Source: Selaginella moellendorffii
Lineage: Eukaryota > Streptophyta > Lycopodiopsida > Selaginellales > Selaginellaceae
Assembly (NCBI RefSeq): GCF_000143415.4
Contig: NW_003314268.1
Location: 3,554,378-3,618,377, forward strand
DNA length: 64,000 bases
Reading direction: 5' to 3'
The position numbers were made by a program, and so were the translations under genes. This document shows, in pieces, positions 1 to 11,245 of this stretch (position 1 is the stretch's first letter; every line of letters starts with the position of its first letter). The notes beneath the pieces are model-generated. The model was not told where the DNA came from and made no database searches. It saw only the letters and a list, made by a program, of their open reading frames with translations.

Positions 1-831
1 CATTCATGAGCATTTTGCTTGTGAGTTGATGATACTTTGTGTTTTTTTAATTATCTTTTGTAAGATGTTTAACATGCTATCTAAAATCTTTGATAGTTAA
101 GTTTTATCATGAAGTTTTATTGATGATACATTAGTTATTAAATTTTGTTGCATAGTAAATCCTATGTTCTCCAAACATGCTGATCTTGGTGGTTCCTGTA
201 CTCTAATATTGGTTTATCAGATGATAACTAACTTGGAATACTTTGTGTTCTAATCTAAGATTTATTCATTGATAATTAAGTTTCTAATATCATTGTGTAT
301 AACTTTGATATTGTCCATTTATTAATCTTTGAGTTTGGGCTCGTATAGGTAGATTGGCTTCAACACTTTGTATGCATGGTAAAATCTTTAATCATGGGGT
401 AACTATTATTAATTGGTCACATCACCTACCTCTCTATCAATATTTCTTATTTCGGTAATGAGCATGACCGTATAAACAACTTTAACCGCTTATTTATAAT
501 AATCTATCTAAACTTTACCGACGGGTTTGATTTCTTTACTCATAAGAGTTGGGGCCTCTAATTTCTCTTTCTATGTCCTTGCTGGCAAGGGCGTATCACA
601 CTTTTGTAAGTTGGGTGACACCTAGAGCAGCAAGGGTGGCTAACTCTATTAGTCATTTCCTTGTTAGCAACGGCCAAAAGGTATTTGAGTTTGTAGTGCA
701 TCCATGTCAGATAAAGAGGTTAGTTTAACTCATTTAATTTGGTGCATTTCTCATAGAGTTCTTTCCTTGCTGGTGTTTTAGACTAAAGTATGCATCAATG
801 AGGATGTCAATCTTCCCTAAAGGGGGGAAAA
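1..831 (+). mobile_element. 3' internal part of a long-LTR non-coding retrotransposon
   Basis: This stretch aligns by eye with 22250-23105, the 3' internal part of a better preserved copy of the same family (shared runs around 'gatcttggtggttcct' and 'gatgataact'). It ends in a purine-rich run (aaggggggaaaa, about 820-831) directly before an LTR that starts with TG, the layout of a polypurine tract next to a 3' LTR. I see no gag or pol coding, so it resembles a LARD-type non-autonomous element. The 5' part lies outside the window. Confidence 0.7.
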
Positions 832-1695
832 TGTCACAAATGTGATTGTGGGTATCAAAAGTGTTACCTGTTGGCTAGTCTTTTCGGATATTCTACCTTT
901 ACTGCTATGACAGCAAGAGGTCAATATTGGTAGACCCTTTATTAGTCTTCACTTGAGTTAGTTGAGAAACTAGTCAATGCCCATACACTTAAATCGGACA
1001 AACATTAGATAGGATCCAAATATATAGTAGAGATAGTGGGTAGGTTGAATATGGTTGACTAACCTGAGGTATAGTATAGCTTCTGCTTACGTGCCTATCC
1101 TTGTTTTGCTTTTGGTTTAGAAGGTTAATATTATTAGACCCTTTATTAGTCTCCACTTGAGCTAGTTGATAAACTAGTCAATGCCTATACACTTAAATCA
1201 GATAAACAGGTTAGGCATGGCTGACCAACCTAAAGTATAGTTTAGCTCCCACTTGTGTGCTTGTCTTTGTTTTGCATTCAGCTTGGGTTTAAACCCAAGT
1301 TCCATACCATGCTAGTTGGTGGGGTACTTATATCCTCGCATTAGGCCACCAATATGTTGGAATAATGTTATACTTTGTTTAGCTCAATTTTATGTGTTGG
1401 TTATGGCATTGGGATGTTGAATGTTCTAGGATTGTTCTAAGTTGTTTTGTGCTCTTATCTTTTCACTCCTTAGGCTATATGCTTAAAAGTTGTTTTATAC
1501 TTCAATTCTGCCACTCATTGGCTCCATACTTGGGAGTTTGGTTCCGTTCTTTCATTTAATGGCCTAAGACTCATTTCTAATATTCTTTAGACACATGGCA
1601 TGTGGCATGTAGCATGTGGATGGTTTAAGTTCCACTTTATAATTATTCTATGGTAAATCATCATAGGATAAATTGTAAAAACCACATATACTACA
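832..1695 (+). repeat. 3' LTR of the long-LTR family (decayed copy)
   Basis: It begins TGTCACAAATGTGA and ends in ...ACTACA, matching the ends of the LTRs at 18125-19261 and 23106-24235. It is shorter (864 bp) because of internal deletions, and differs from them mostly by C-to-T and G-to-A changes. A polypurine tract precedes it, so it is the 3' LTR. Confidence 0.75.
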
Positions 1696-2724
1696 CTAAA
1701 ATAGGATTGGAGGATTCGACTGCCTAATGACAGGTAGTAGCTTTGTTGTAGAGGAGTGATGAAAAGGTAAATGTTTTATTTTATATATCTTCCTAGACAG
1801 AGCAAAAGAAGGAAGCTTAGGCAAAATAGAGTTACACCTAAGCTTAGGCATCCAAAGAAGAAAGACCCAACCTAAGCAACACTTGTTATAGACAAATATG
1901 AAGCAATTAAGAATGATTATAAAATCATATAGCATATAAATAACATTTAAACGTGCTAGAAATTAACCCCCACTCACTGTTGTATACATTTGAATTGAAT
2001 TAACCATTTTTTTCCCACTTATGACTGTTTATGCAAAGTAGAGTTGAAAAAGTGACATATGCTTATCTTTACTCACGCTTTAAGAGTTTGAGGGTGAGTT
2101 CTCTTCTATTCTTTCATTCTTTTTCTCTTCTTTATGTTCTTGTCTCTATTTGTTTATCACTATTTTTCAGGTAGGGGCAAGAATGCAAGTATAGGCAAAA
2201 AAAACTTTATTCATATTTTGTTGTCTTAAATTTCTGGATTGGTATCTTATCTTTTTTTGTTGTTTCTTGTTTACTTATTATGTTCAAAATATTTAAAACA
2301 ATATTCCATTTCATTTTTTGTGTTCTTTAGGGTTTTGACTATATGTGGAATAAGTTCTGGAAAACCTTTCTCTAGGAATGGCTAGAAGTTATCTTTGCAT
2401 TTAGAAATTGTCAAAGATCAAGCAAAAGAAATTTATATAAGTTGTTCTCAAGTTTTGTTTTAGTGTGATCATTTTGGTTTTGTTTATGGATTGTTTTTAA
2501 AAATAAACTACATGTATATTGATGTTTTTGATGGGCAAGTTAAAAGTTTTTATGTTTGAGAAAGGGGGCTAAATGCTTCTCATACACTAGTTTGTATTTA
2601 ATTTTGACTAATATACTAGTCTACCATGAACACCATATATAAAGATAGTGCTTTCACATTTGTAAAGCATGAGCAATTGAAAGTAATTTTTGCTTATATA
2701 TAGAATATTGTTATTTTGCATAAT
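1696..2724. other. AT-rich stretch without recognisable gene
   Basis: Only short chance reading frames are present. The right part may hold further decayed sequence of the Ty3/gypsy remnant that follows, but I cannot read a protein in it. Confidence 0.5.
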
Positions 2725-3250
2725 GTAATATCTGAATCTTATATGCAATAGGTTGTCCCTCTTATATGAGAATTCCCTCTAGTGCATAACCACTTGCATC
2801 ACATATCATTTTGTAAAGTCTTGATGGATCAATAATATAAAGTATTGGAGCCTCACTCAATAATTATTTTAATGCTATAAAACTATAATTTTGTGGCTTA
2901 TTCCACTTTAATACCACATCCTTAAGCAATAAATGCATCAAAGGAATAACCATCTCCACAAATTTACACTAGAAATGCTAATAGTAATTAGTTAACTGTG
3001 TAACTTAGCCACTTCCCAAAAGATCACTTAGCTCAAAATATAAGGATGTTTATAACCAATTGAAAAGGGACCCCAATAGAATGTCTCTTAAATTGGTTAT
3101 TTACATTTATTTGGTTGTATAAATCCAAATTCAAGTAAATCCTTGATTTATTATTGAACTTCTTGCTCTTCCACATACTATAATTTAAATGGATGCTAGT
3201 AGATTGGCCTCATCTCTGGCTCTAGCATAATCTTATATTCCACACCTCAT
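2725..3250 (-). pseudogene. Ty3/gypsy reverse transcriptase-RNase H remnant
   Basis: Read on the minus strand, with stops and frameshifts, the segment keeps typical Ty3/gypsy pol landmarks in the right order. First comes the start of the RT domain (YKIMLEPEMRPIY, then IKDLLEFGFIQP). Next is the RT/RNase H linker (LLLKDVVLKWN, SEAPILYIIDPS). Last is the RNase H opening (CDASGYALEGIL followed by EGQPIAYKI). The palm region with the catalytic YxDD is missing between the first two blocks, so it is internally deleted. No LTRs could be assigned to it. It is an old, non-functional fragment of a plant retrotransposon. Confidence 0.7.
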
Positions 3251-3709
3251 AATAAAGGCAATTGTAAAACACAAATCTAAGTGAACATGAATAGACAAAT
3301 GAGAAAATTTAATGAAGTATTCAAAAGCTAACTTTAACTCCTTTGGAAGATTAGATTGTTGATATTCCCAATTTAAGTATAGATGGCACTACCCACTTGA
3401 ATACCTTTTATGGCTTATCAGAACTTTACTTTATCCCACCTTAGTAGTTAAAGGTGGGGGGAATACTTATAAGGCTTCTATTGGATTCCAATATTTCAAA
3501 ATATTATCCTAAAGTCCCTGATTATGGAAAGGAAGAAGAATGGTTATTTTTCTTAGTAATCAGGGGATAAAGTTACGTAGTGAGGAAGTTCCATAGGTTA
3601 ATAGAACTTAGTGAATAGGCCTTAAGACCATGACTCAGTGGTGGTGTTGGTGAACATTGTTAAGATTGGAAAGGACTTTATAAGGATCAAAGGGATATTA
3701 GAGAAGAAT

Positions 3710-6700
3710 ATGCCCTTGCTCCCTCGGACCACTAAAGTGTTTAAGGTTGAGCTTGGGCTAGCCATTTTAGACACTTTTGCATTTTAGAGACCCAAGATTA
3801 TTGGCCCCCCGGGTTGATGTAAAATTTAAGTTTGCCATTTTAGGCACTTTGGCAACCTATAGGGTTGAGGTTATTTAAATAACTTTAGCTCTTTAGATTG
3901 TCGAAGTGCCCAAGGTTGAACTTAGGTTAACCATCTCAAGTACTTTAGCAGCCTAAGGGGCTAAGGTTATCCAAATAATCCTAGCCCACCAACCTGTAAA
4001 AGTGCTTGAGGTTGAGTTTAGACCAACTCATTGAATCTTTTATTATCTTTGTTTAGTTTGATTAACAAAATTCCTTCTTTTGTAGAAAACAAAAATAATA
4101 CCACTTAAAAAGTTGTTGGAGCCAAGAAAACATGAGAAGTTGAATTTAACACTGATGAGAATATTACAATCAACATATTCATCAAGACATCAATACAGAT
4201 GTAATTGTTTAGAGATCTACCACTTTCACTATCATCACCACTGCCATTGCCACCATTGCCAACTTGATTAGAGAAATCCCTTTTTGCCATTTGCAACAGA
4301 TGAACTTTGTGCCCACATCCAAGTATGTCAACTCGGAAATATATAATCTATTTAAACAAAATGGCCTCATAACAAATATCAGTATGTTTCTAAATATCTT
4401 TCTACAAGTCAAGAATAATAGAGATTGTTACCGTCACACTCTAGATTATGAATAGCTAGGATCCTACTTGGAGGAGGAAGACCCTTGAACATGCTTATCA
4501 AACATTCTGAGACTTGACAGCTTAAGGGGATAATATTCTAAATTATTGATGGTAACCACTGATATAGGGTTTGGATGAAGTGTAATGATAATTATTTTTG
4601 CGATGATCTTGTCTACCATATCAACATTCTAGTTGGCCATGTTTATGTAAGGGGACTTTTGGATGTCAAAAAACTTATCTTGGCTTACCAAAAGATCAAT
4701 GTGTAACTTTTATAATTTCACCTCCAACTCCACTTTAACTTGTTTTGTTATGTTTAAATGCAAGCTTAGGCAATTTACTATTCAAAAATAGAATCTTGTC
4801 CATAATATCGAACAACTCTGTTTTTTGGCAGACTTGAGTGAGGATGATATCTACCAATATTATAATGATGATCTTAAAACACTTATTCAGCATTCACACA
4901 CTCGAAATGACAGTACAACATGGTTCAATAACCCAATTAATTTTATGCTCACCATATGGTGTAAGGTATGTCTTTCCCTTTCACTTTATAAAGACCTTTT
5001 TTTTATTGTTTTGGTTTCTAACCTTTGGTGAAGGTCAAGCAAGATGCTTATAAATTTGCATATCTGATGAAGAGTTGGGAAGAACTTTTGACTGAGCTCG
5101 TACAAATTGAGCATAAATTTAACATGCACAGTCTTTAAAGTTGAAGAAATTAGTATGCATTGCAGATAATCACAAGTCAAAGGAGTGGTTAGACACTATA
5201 GCCAAAAGTTTTGCTCATAAATATAAGTTTCTTATCACATGCTTCATTTTTCTCAATTACGTACATATTTATTTTGCAGTGAACAAAACTTCAAATGACA
5301 TGATTTACAATATTGCAAAATTAAGGCTTCTATACAAGAAATAGATATAGACTCTAGAGTTCATCAATATCTACTTGATGAGCAAAGAGAAAAGATTGCC
5401 AAAAGTATTTAAGAACATGATGAGAAAGGCTGTCTACATCACACAAATTATAAGTGAGAAGTTCTTAGCACCGCACATTGGTGATAATTGTAAGCTCCTG
5501 AGTTTGGACTTCCCCGGGAGGTCACCCAGCCCAGTACTATTCAAACCCAATGACGCTTAACTCCAAATATCCCAAGACCCTTAACCGTTTGAAAAAGGGG
5601 GTGCACTCTTGTTCATGGGCCCTTTCCCTCTATATTTGAACCCCATAGACCGTCTCTCAAGTCGTTCCCTTTGGTTGCTTACAATAATCTAAATGGTACA
5701 TTCATGTCTTTCAACACCTATATCAACACATTATTAGAAGGGATTGAAGAGGGGTTGCCAGAGAAGTTTATAAGCACGACAACTTATGATTGCCAACATA
5801 GTTAACGTTATTTCATGTGATATGCAACTTACAAATATAACATGATTTCTAAGATCTTCCTAAATATATATTGTTTACAAGTATCTTCAATATAGAGATA
5901 TGCCATTTGAGGCACCAATTTGCACTCAACTTGGTGTAAAGGGTGTAAGGGATAAAGGAATATATCTAATAATATTTGCGAGAGTTAAAAAGGCACAGAA
6001 GATAGAATGCTTTTGGGAGTTGAAGCTCCTAGAGAAGAAGACCCTTACACTAGACCAAAAGAAAGTTGTTAATGCTAGTAATAATGGCAATGTAAATAAC
6101 AATGGATAGAAGGATGAGGAAGCTTTGGATCAAGCTTATATTCCAAGGGGCATAGTCTCTCCAACATAGAAACTCATTCAGCCACCTAGGGTGGTTTGCT
6201 CCCTTTTATTGGTTTAGTTCTCGTTAAACCCATTAGAGACACCTTCTTTAACTCCATTCCACTACTCATTCTCGAGTAGTCCCCACTAGAAGGCTAGGAT
6301 AGAGCTCTAATTCCACCATTAGATATCTAGAATCTAGATTAGGTTCCACTAGCAAATAATGATGATCAAGTGGTTCACAAAATATTATATTAACCTTGAA
6401 GTAAACAAAAGTGACTTTTATAAACCAAAGGTGGTAATACATATTTCTTGCAATAATGATTGTTGGTAGTAATTTCATTCTAGCTTGACAAAATGCTTGT
6501 GATGAGGGGTTGAAGGAAGTCTTATCAACAACATTCTATATGACAGTAGTATATTATTCTTTACTTTTTTCATTCATTTAGCTCTTCTACATCTTTTATA
6601 GAAGACAACATGAACATGGATATACAATGCTAATTCAACCACACCTGACCATATGCATGATGCATTCCTTTTATCGTAAGCACTTATGCTTGAAGCTGGC

Positions 6701-7545
6701 TATATCATCTTCATCCAATTAAATGTATGAGTTTATGATATGTGCAATACAAGTTCTTTTCAGACTTCCCTCATATGCCCTTTGTATCAATGCCAATAGG
6801 ATCTATGATGTACCCAGAAGAGAAAGACTTGAAATGAAAAGGTGAGTAGGTATTTTATATTTTTATTTACTTTCTTATTTTCCAGGTTATAATGTGGATC
6901 TATTATGTTTTTTGTAGAAATATGTATGACAAGTGTGTGATAGCAACCATGGAGCATGCATTTTTTCTGGGTACGACAGTTCCATTGAGATCATACCCAG
7001 CCTTGTGGATAAGCAAATTTACAACACGTTTCTAAGGTACCAATTTTGAATTCTATTGGCATTTGAAGAAATGATGTTCTTCAATAGCAAATACTGACAT
7101 TACCTCCAACTTTAAGGAGGTAAGTTATTTTATTAAGATTTCAATACATGTTTAGTTCTATTTTATAGATCATAATCACCTAGAGTTTCTAGAATTGGAT
7201 GCTTTAGAAGTCTCCCTAACTATATAAAAGCCATGGCTTGACAAATGCAAGGTAAATCTTCTCCATAATACCAATATAGGAAGAGGTGTAAAAAGAATTA
7301 ATATGTTCATGATGAGGCAAAAGAAAGCTAATTGCATCCTTATATGAAATGTAAAACTTGTTATATATCAAATATCAATGATAGTGTTAGATGTTTGTGA
7401 CAGGTGATAGTGTTAGTGTCAAATATTATAATTGCAAATTGTCATTCTCACGTACCACTATCACTCTATAGCACTTATGTGTTGCCATCTCATTTTTCAA
7501 CATCATATAAATAATTATATGATAAATGATAACACCATTTATTTA
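3710..7545 (+). repeat. Inverted repeat A, left arm, with decayed multi-exon gene-like sequence
   Basis: This arm is an inverted, decayed copy of 11370-15690. Matching protein-level fragments occur in the same order in both: a DDIYQYYNDDL-like block (about 4835), KLVCIADNHKSKEW (about 5145), LPKVFKNMMRKAVYI with EKFLAPHI (5390-5480), MPFEAPICTQL (5900) and LDQKKVVNASNN (about 6050). Short intron-like gaps separate the blocks, as in a gene. I do not recognise the family. The arm starts with degenerate units of a roughly 100-bp repeat (3710-4020) that also occurs at 15300-15690. Stops and frameshifts make it non-coding today. Confidence 0.6.
5489..5683. mobile_element. 195-bp TRIM/MITE-like insertion with 5-bp target duplication
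   Basis: The element starts TGTAAGC and ends GCTTACA, a perfect 7-bp terminal inverted repeat, and is flanked on both sides by ATAAT (5484-5488 and 5684-5688). It interrupts the gene-like sequence of inverted repeat A: the other arm lacks it at the matching position near 13440. TG...CA ends with a 5-bp duplication suit a solo LTR of a very small LTR element (TRIM/SMART), though a MITE is possible. A decayed 3' half of a relative lies at 29800-29913. Confidence 0.7.
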
Positions 7546-8040
7546 GCAATTGTGGCAATGGTCAAGAAAACTATTCAAGCCCATAAAAATGAATTTCTGA
7601 CCCAAGACAAAAAGGCATATTAAACATCTTAGAATTAAACTCTCAATGTTTTCACTGGTTCCTATTAAACTAAAATGACTATTGTGTTGATTTAAAGGCC
7701 GCTAAGAGAGCCTACATATTTTCTTTGAATCATTCCTAAATTGAATAATACACTTCTAATACCTTGTTTGTTGTAATTGTTATAGTGGATATTCTACTCT
7801 AGAATAAGATATGTTACCTCATAGAGCCATTTGTCTTATCCAAAAAAAAATAGTATATTAGACATTGAATATAATAACATTCTATACTTTCAAGGCATCC
7901 TGCTATATCAAGAACAAGATCTTGCAAAAACATGTGATATTGCTCTTTGAAATATTGAAGGCAATCCCTTTCTAATAAGAAGATTTAAAATTTCATATAT
8001 AGGGAGCTCTAGTTTAGCTTCACTAGAGCCCCCAATAGAA
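7546..8040. other. AT-rich spacer, no gene seen
   Basis: The stretch lies between the two repeat arms A1 and B1. I found no protein-like block, LTR end or RNA gene in it. Confidence 0.5.
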
Positions 8041-9370
8041 AAAGGAGGGGATGGTCCAAAGTTGAGTTGAGCTCACGAGTTAAACTTAATTTAACACAAG
8101 TTAACTCAAGTCAATATAGTCAACTAAAAGTCTTACAAAGGAAATCTAAATTGAACAAATGAAGGTTCTAACAAACTTCAAAATATTTAAATACGTAAAT
8201 ATCTAAGTTAAAAGTTTCTATAAGATTGAATTGAAAAAGACAAAGTTCATGAGAATCTATTGTTAATGAAGTTATATTATTTTATTATGACTATTGTTAC
8301 AGTTTTTATATTTTTATTTGACTACTTAATATTTTGAATACTTTTACAGCTATAGATACTATTCCTTCATTCGAAAGATTTTTTAGGGTTCTTGAGAAGA
8401 TGGGAAGCAAGGAAAATACAAATTTGTGAGTAAGAGTTGTAATGCAAAGGAATGTGAGAATATTAATTTTGTTTCACTATCAGAATCTCTATATTACACT
8501 CTTGGTCTTTATTACCCATTTGGGAATGTGAAGACCGCTATCATGATTGATAAAAATGCTCTTGTTACTTCTAAAACAACAGTCCAAAATAAGAGAAATG
8601 AAAAATGAACAGCACAGTGGAAAGCACCAAGAAATCTACTCCATAAAACTTTCCATGACATTTATAATTTACATATTGATTCATATAAAAAACTTTGTTA
8701 CCTGCCTATATCGCAATCCTCTTATATGATATGACCAAGGTATATTTTTAAGGTGAATCCTTATTAAAAGTTTTTGGGAGTTGTTTGTGAATAATAAAAG
8801 AAATCGAAATCTTTTGAAAAACTCAAAAATAATATCACATCAAAGAATCAACTTTATCTACATTTCCAAGACTGAAAGGCAATCTCACACAAGAGAATAG
8901 TAGTGTGCCACCGTGCTCTACCACTATAATGTGGTCTATATTTCTTTGCAGTCTATTTCCCTAAATATTTGGTATGTTTAGAAAAGAATATATGTGTAGT
9001 AAAGTAGAATTTCATCATAATGATAAACTATATGTATACACAATAATCTAAAATTGTAGAAGCTCTTATATTTACAAGCAAGCTATGATTATGAAGCCTC
9101 ATTTCCAAAATTAACATTTAAAGAATCTAAGTATTGTCAGTGTCATAATAAATAAAACTCATTCCCAAGACTACAACTTAGTATATAAACTATCTAGAAA
9201 AGTTATAGTCATTATAGTTTTTTTTTTTTCCTTGAGTTCCTTGAAAGTTTGTATTGAAATAGCTCAAAGGAAAGTCACTGCTACTCATACTTAGCCCCCC
9301 AGCATTTCATATCAACCTCCACCTCTATCCTCAAGTTCTACTAACATTCCACCTTCACCTTCACATAACA
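8041..9370 (+). repeat. Inverted repeat B, left arm
   Basis: This is an inverted, diverged copy of 27265-28465. Matching landmarks include the 'ccaaagttgagttgagctca' run near 8055 (inverted near 28450), the 'aaaatgctcttgttacttc' run near 8550 (inverted near 28095), and the 'ccacctctatcctcaag' run near 9320 (inverted near 27325). Just beyond the arm, about 9395-9538 reads in one frame as FSEVEVELLIYEILG followed by PPVLQEKCHMFLQ, ending at a stop. That is possibly a relic of a coding exon, but I do not recognise it. Confidence 0.6.
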
Positions 9371-9719
9371 ATCATTTTTCTACTAAGGGCTTTAGTGAAG
9401 TTGAAGTAGAGCTCCTTATATATGAAATTCTGGGTCTTGCTACTAGAGAGGGATTACCTCCAGTGCTTCAAGAGAAATGCCACATGTTTTTGCAAGATCT
9501 TGCTCCTAAAATGGCAAGACTACTTGAAAGCACAAAATAGTATTACATTTGGTGTCTAATATGCTATTTTTTCTTGGATAAGACAAATGGCTCTATAGGT
9601 TTACAAACTTTTCTTGAACATTGTAGCAATTTCTCAATGGTAGGTCTGGAAAATGTGCACATGTGGATGTACAATAGATTCAAGAATGAGTTATGGATAC
9701 ATACCCACTATCATTTCAT

Positions 9720-11245
9720 GTGTAAGCGACTAAATGTTCCATTCTACTTTAGTCCCGTAACCACACCTCTGCCCACTTGGAGGAGTCTCATTCACAACCT
9801 CCATAAGTCCAATTCAGGACTTGGGACTTGCTAGCCCCAAGAGTGGCATCCATGCCACTCCACCCTTGCACCTGGTCCAAGTGCTCCACGTGTCTGATCC
9901 CATGACTGACACTCAAAGGTACCACCAACATAGCAGCCTGTTACGCTAAGGCCATGCCCAATCACCTTTGCCGCACCAGTAGTCCAATACCACTTGCAAC
10001 ACAGTCTTGTCTCTCCAAGACTGAGCCAACCATCCGTGAGTGGTCATCCCAGATCCACTTCTTAGCATCCTTAGGATGCCCACCGACAAGGGGAACAGCC
10101 TTCCCCAATATCCCTCTGTCTATCCTCACGAAGTCCCTTTCTGCCCTTGGCCGTGTTAGCCAACACTGCCACTGGATCGAGGCCCACAAGCCTGACCACT
10201 AAGTCCCATGGTCCTCTGGGACTTCCTCACCACGTGACTGTATCCTTGGCCACCACACCAAAGGATTGCTCCTTGTCCTTTCCACAGCCTGGGACTTTGG
10301 GACAACACTTCGGAACACCGTGGCATTACGCGAGCCACCTGGGTACTCTCCCTGCCTTCCGCCATTGGGTGCTCTAGCCATGGGCTTAGAGTGAGGTTCC
10401 GTTGAGCCACGCCTGGTATCCAAGTAGGTAGTGCCACCCACACTTGGATTGGGAGCATCGGCCAGTCAATCTCCCAGGGGAACTAGAGCCGGCTCTTGAA
10501 CACTTCACCAAGCTACCCCGCTTATCGGTCCGTATTCACTTTAGTCTTGGACTTCCTAGTGGTCAGTTCATCACCCAACACTGGGTCTGGCCTTCCTGGG
10601 CCAAACTGGCCTTTCCTGGCCAAACTGGCTCCTTTGCAGTCCTCCCCCTTACTATACTTTTGGAGCTCACCAAACCCCCCAGGGTTTGGGAGACGAATGC
10701 TTTGGGCTTTCACCCTCTCAGACTCGAACTTGGACTCGGACTCGGACTCAGACTCGGACTCGGACTCGGACTTGGACTCGGTCTCGGCCTCCGCCTCGGT
10801 CTCGGTCTCGGTCCCGGTCCTGGTCTCGGTCTCGGTCTCGGTCTCGGTCCCGGTCTCGGTCTCGACCTCGGACTCCATCTCAGGTCCTTCTCGGACTCCA
10901 TCTCGGATTCTATCTCGGGTCCATCTCGGACTCCATCTCGGACTCCATCTCGGTCCATCTCGGACTCCATCTCGGACTCCACCTCAGACTCCACCTCGGG
11001 CTCCATCTCGGACTCCGTCTTGTGTTGGTCCTTTTGGGTCCCTTTTTGGAGCCTCGCTTATTGCTCACTTCGTGCTTATTCCTCGAGCACTTTGTTGGGA
11101 GTTCCACTCCCACTCTCGACCTTTCAAGTCGGAGTTTTTAGTCCAAACGTGTTATGCTTGTTTGGCTTTTGCTTTGGCCACTACCACGTGGCACCCTTCC
11201 GGCTCCACTTTGGGGCCTAGGGATTTTGTGTCTCACATCATGGTG
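9720..11245 (+). repeat. LTR-like long repeat C, GC-rich copy
   Basis: A unit of about 1.5 kb, much richer in GC than its surroundings, that recurs in the same orientation and in decayed form at about 30040-30985. Both copies begin near 'ccattctactttag' and end near 'ccactttggggc(c/t)taggga'. The outer ends look like TGTAA...TCACATCA, which would suit an LTR, but I found neither target duplications nor a primer-binding site. The long open frames here (for example 10444-11220) result from the repetitive hexamer array and GC bias, not from a recognisable protein. Confidence 0.55.
10721..11010 (+). repeat. CTCGGN hexamer/9-mer tandem array
   Basis: A simple tandem array built from CTCGGA, CTCGGT and longer units such as CTCGGACTCCAT runs for about 290 bp. 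It opens all three plus-strand frames, giving artefactual Ser-Asp, Arg-Thr/Ser or Leu-Gly repeat peptides. The matching part of repeat copy C2 (30520-30740) is the same array after heavy C-to-T decay. Confidence 0.85.
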
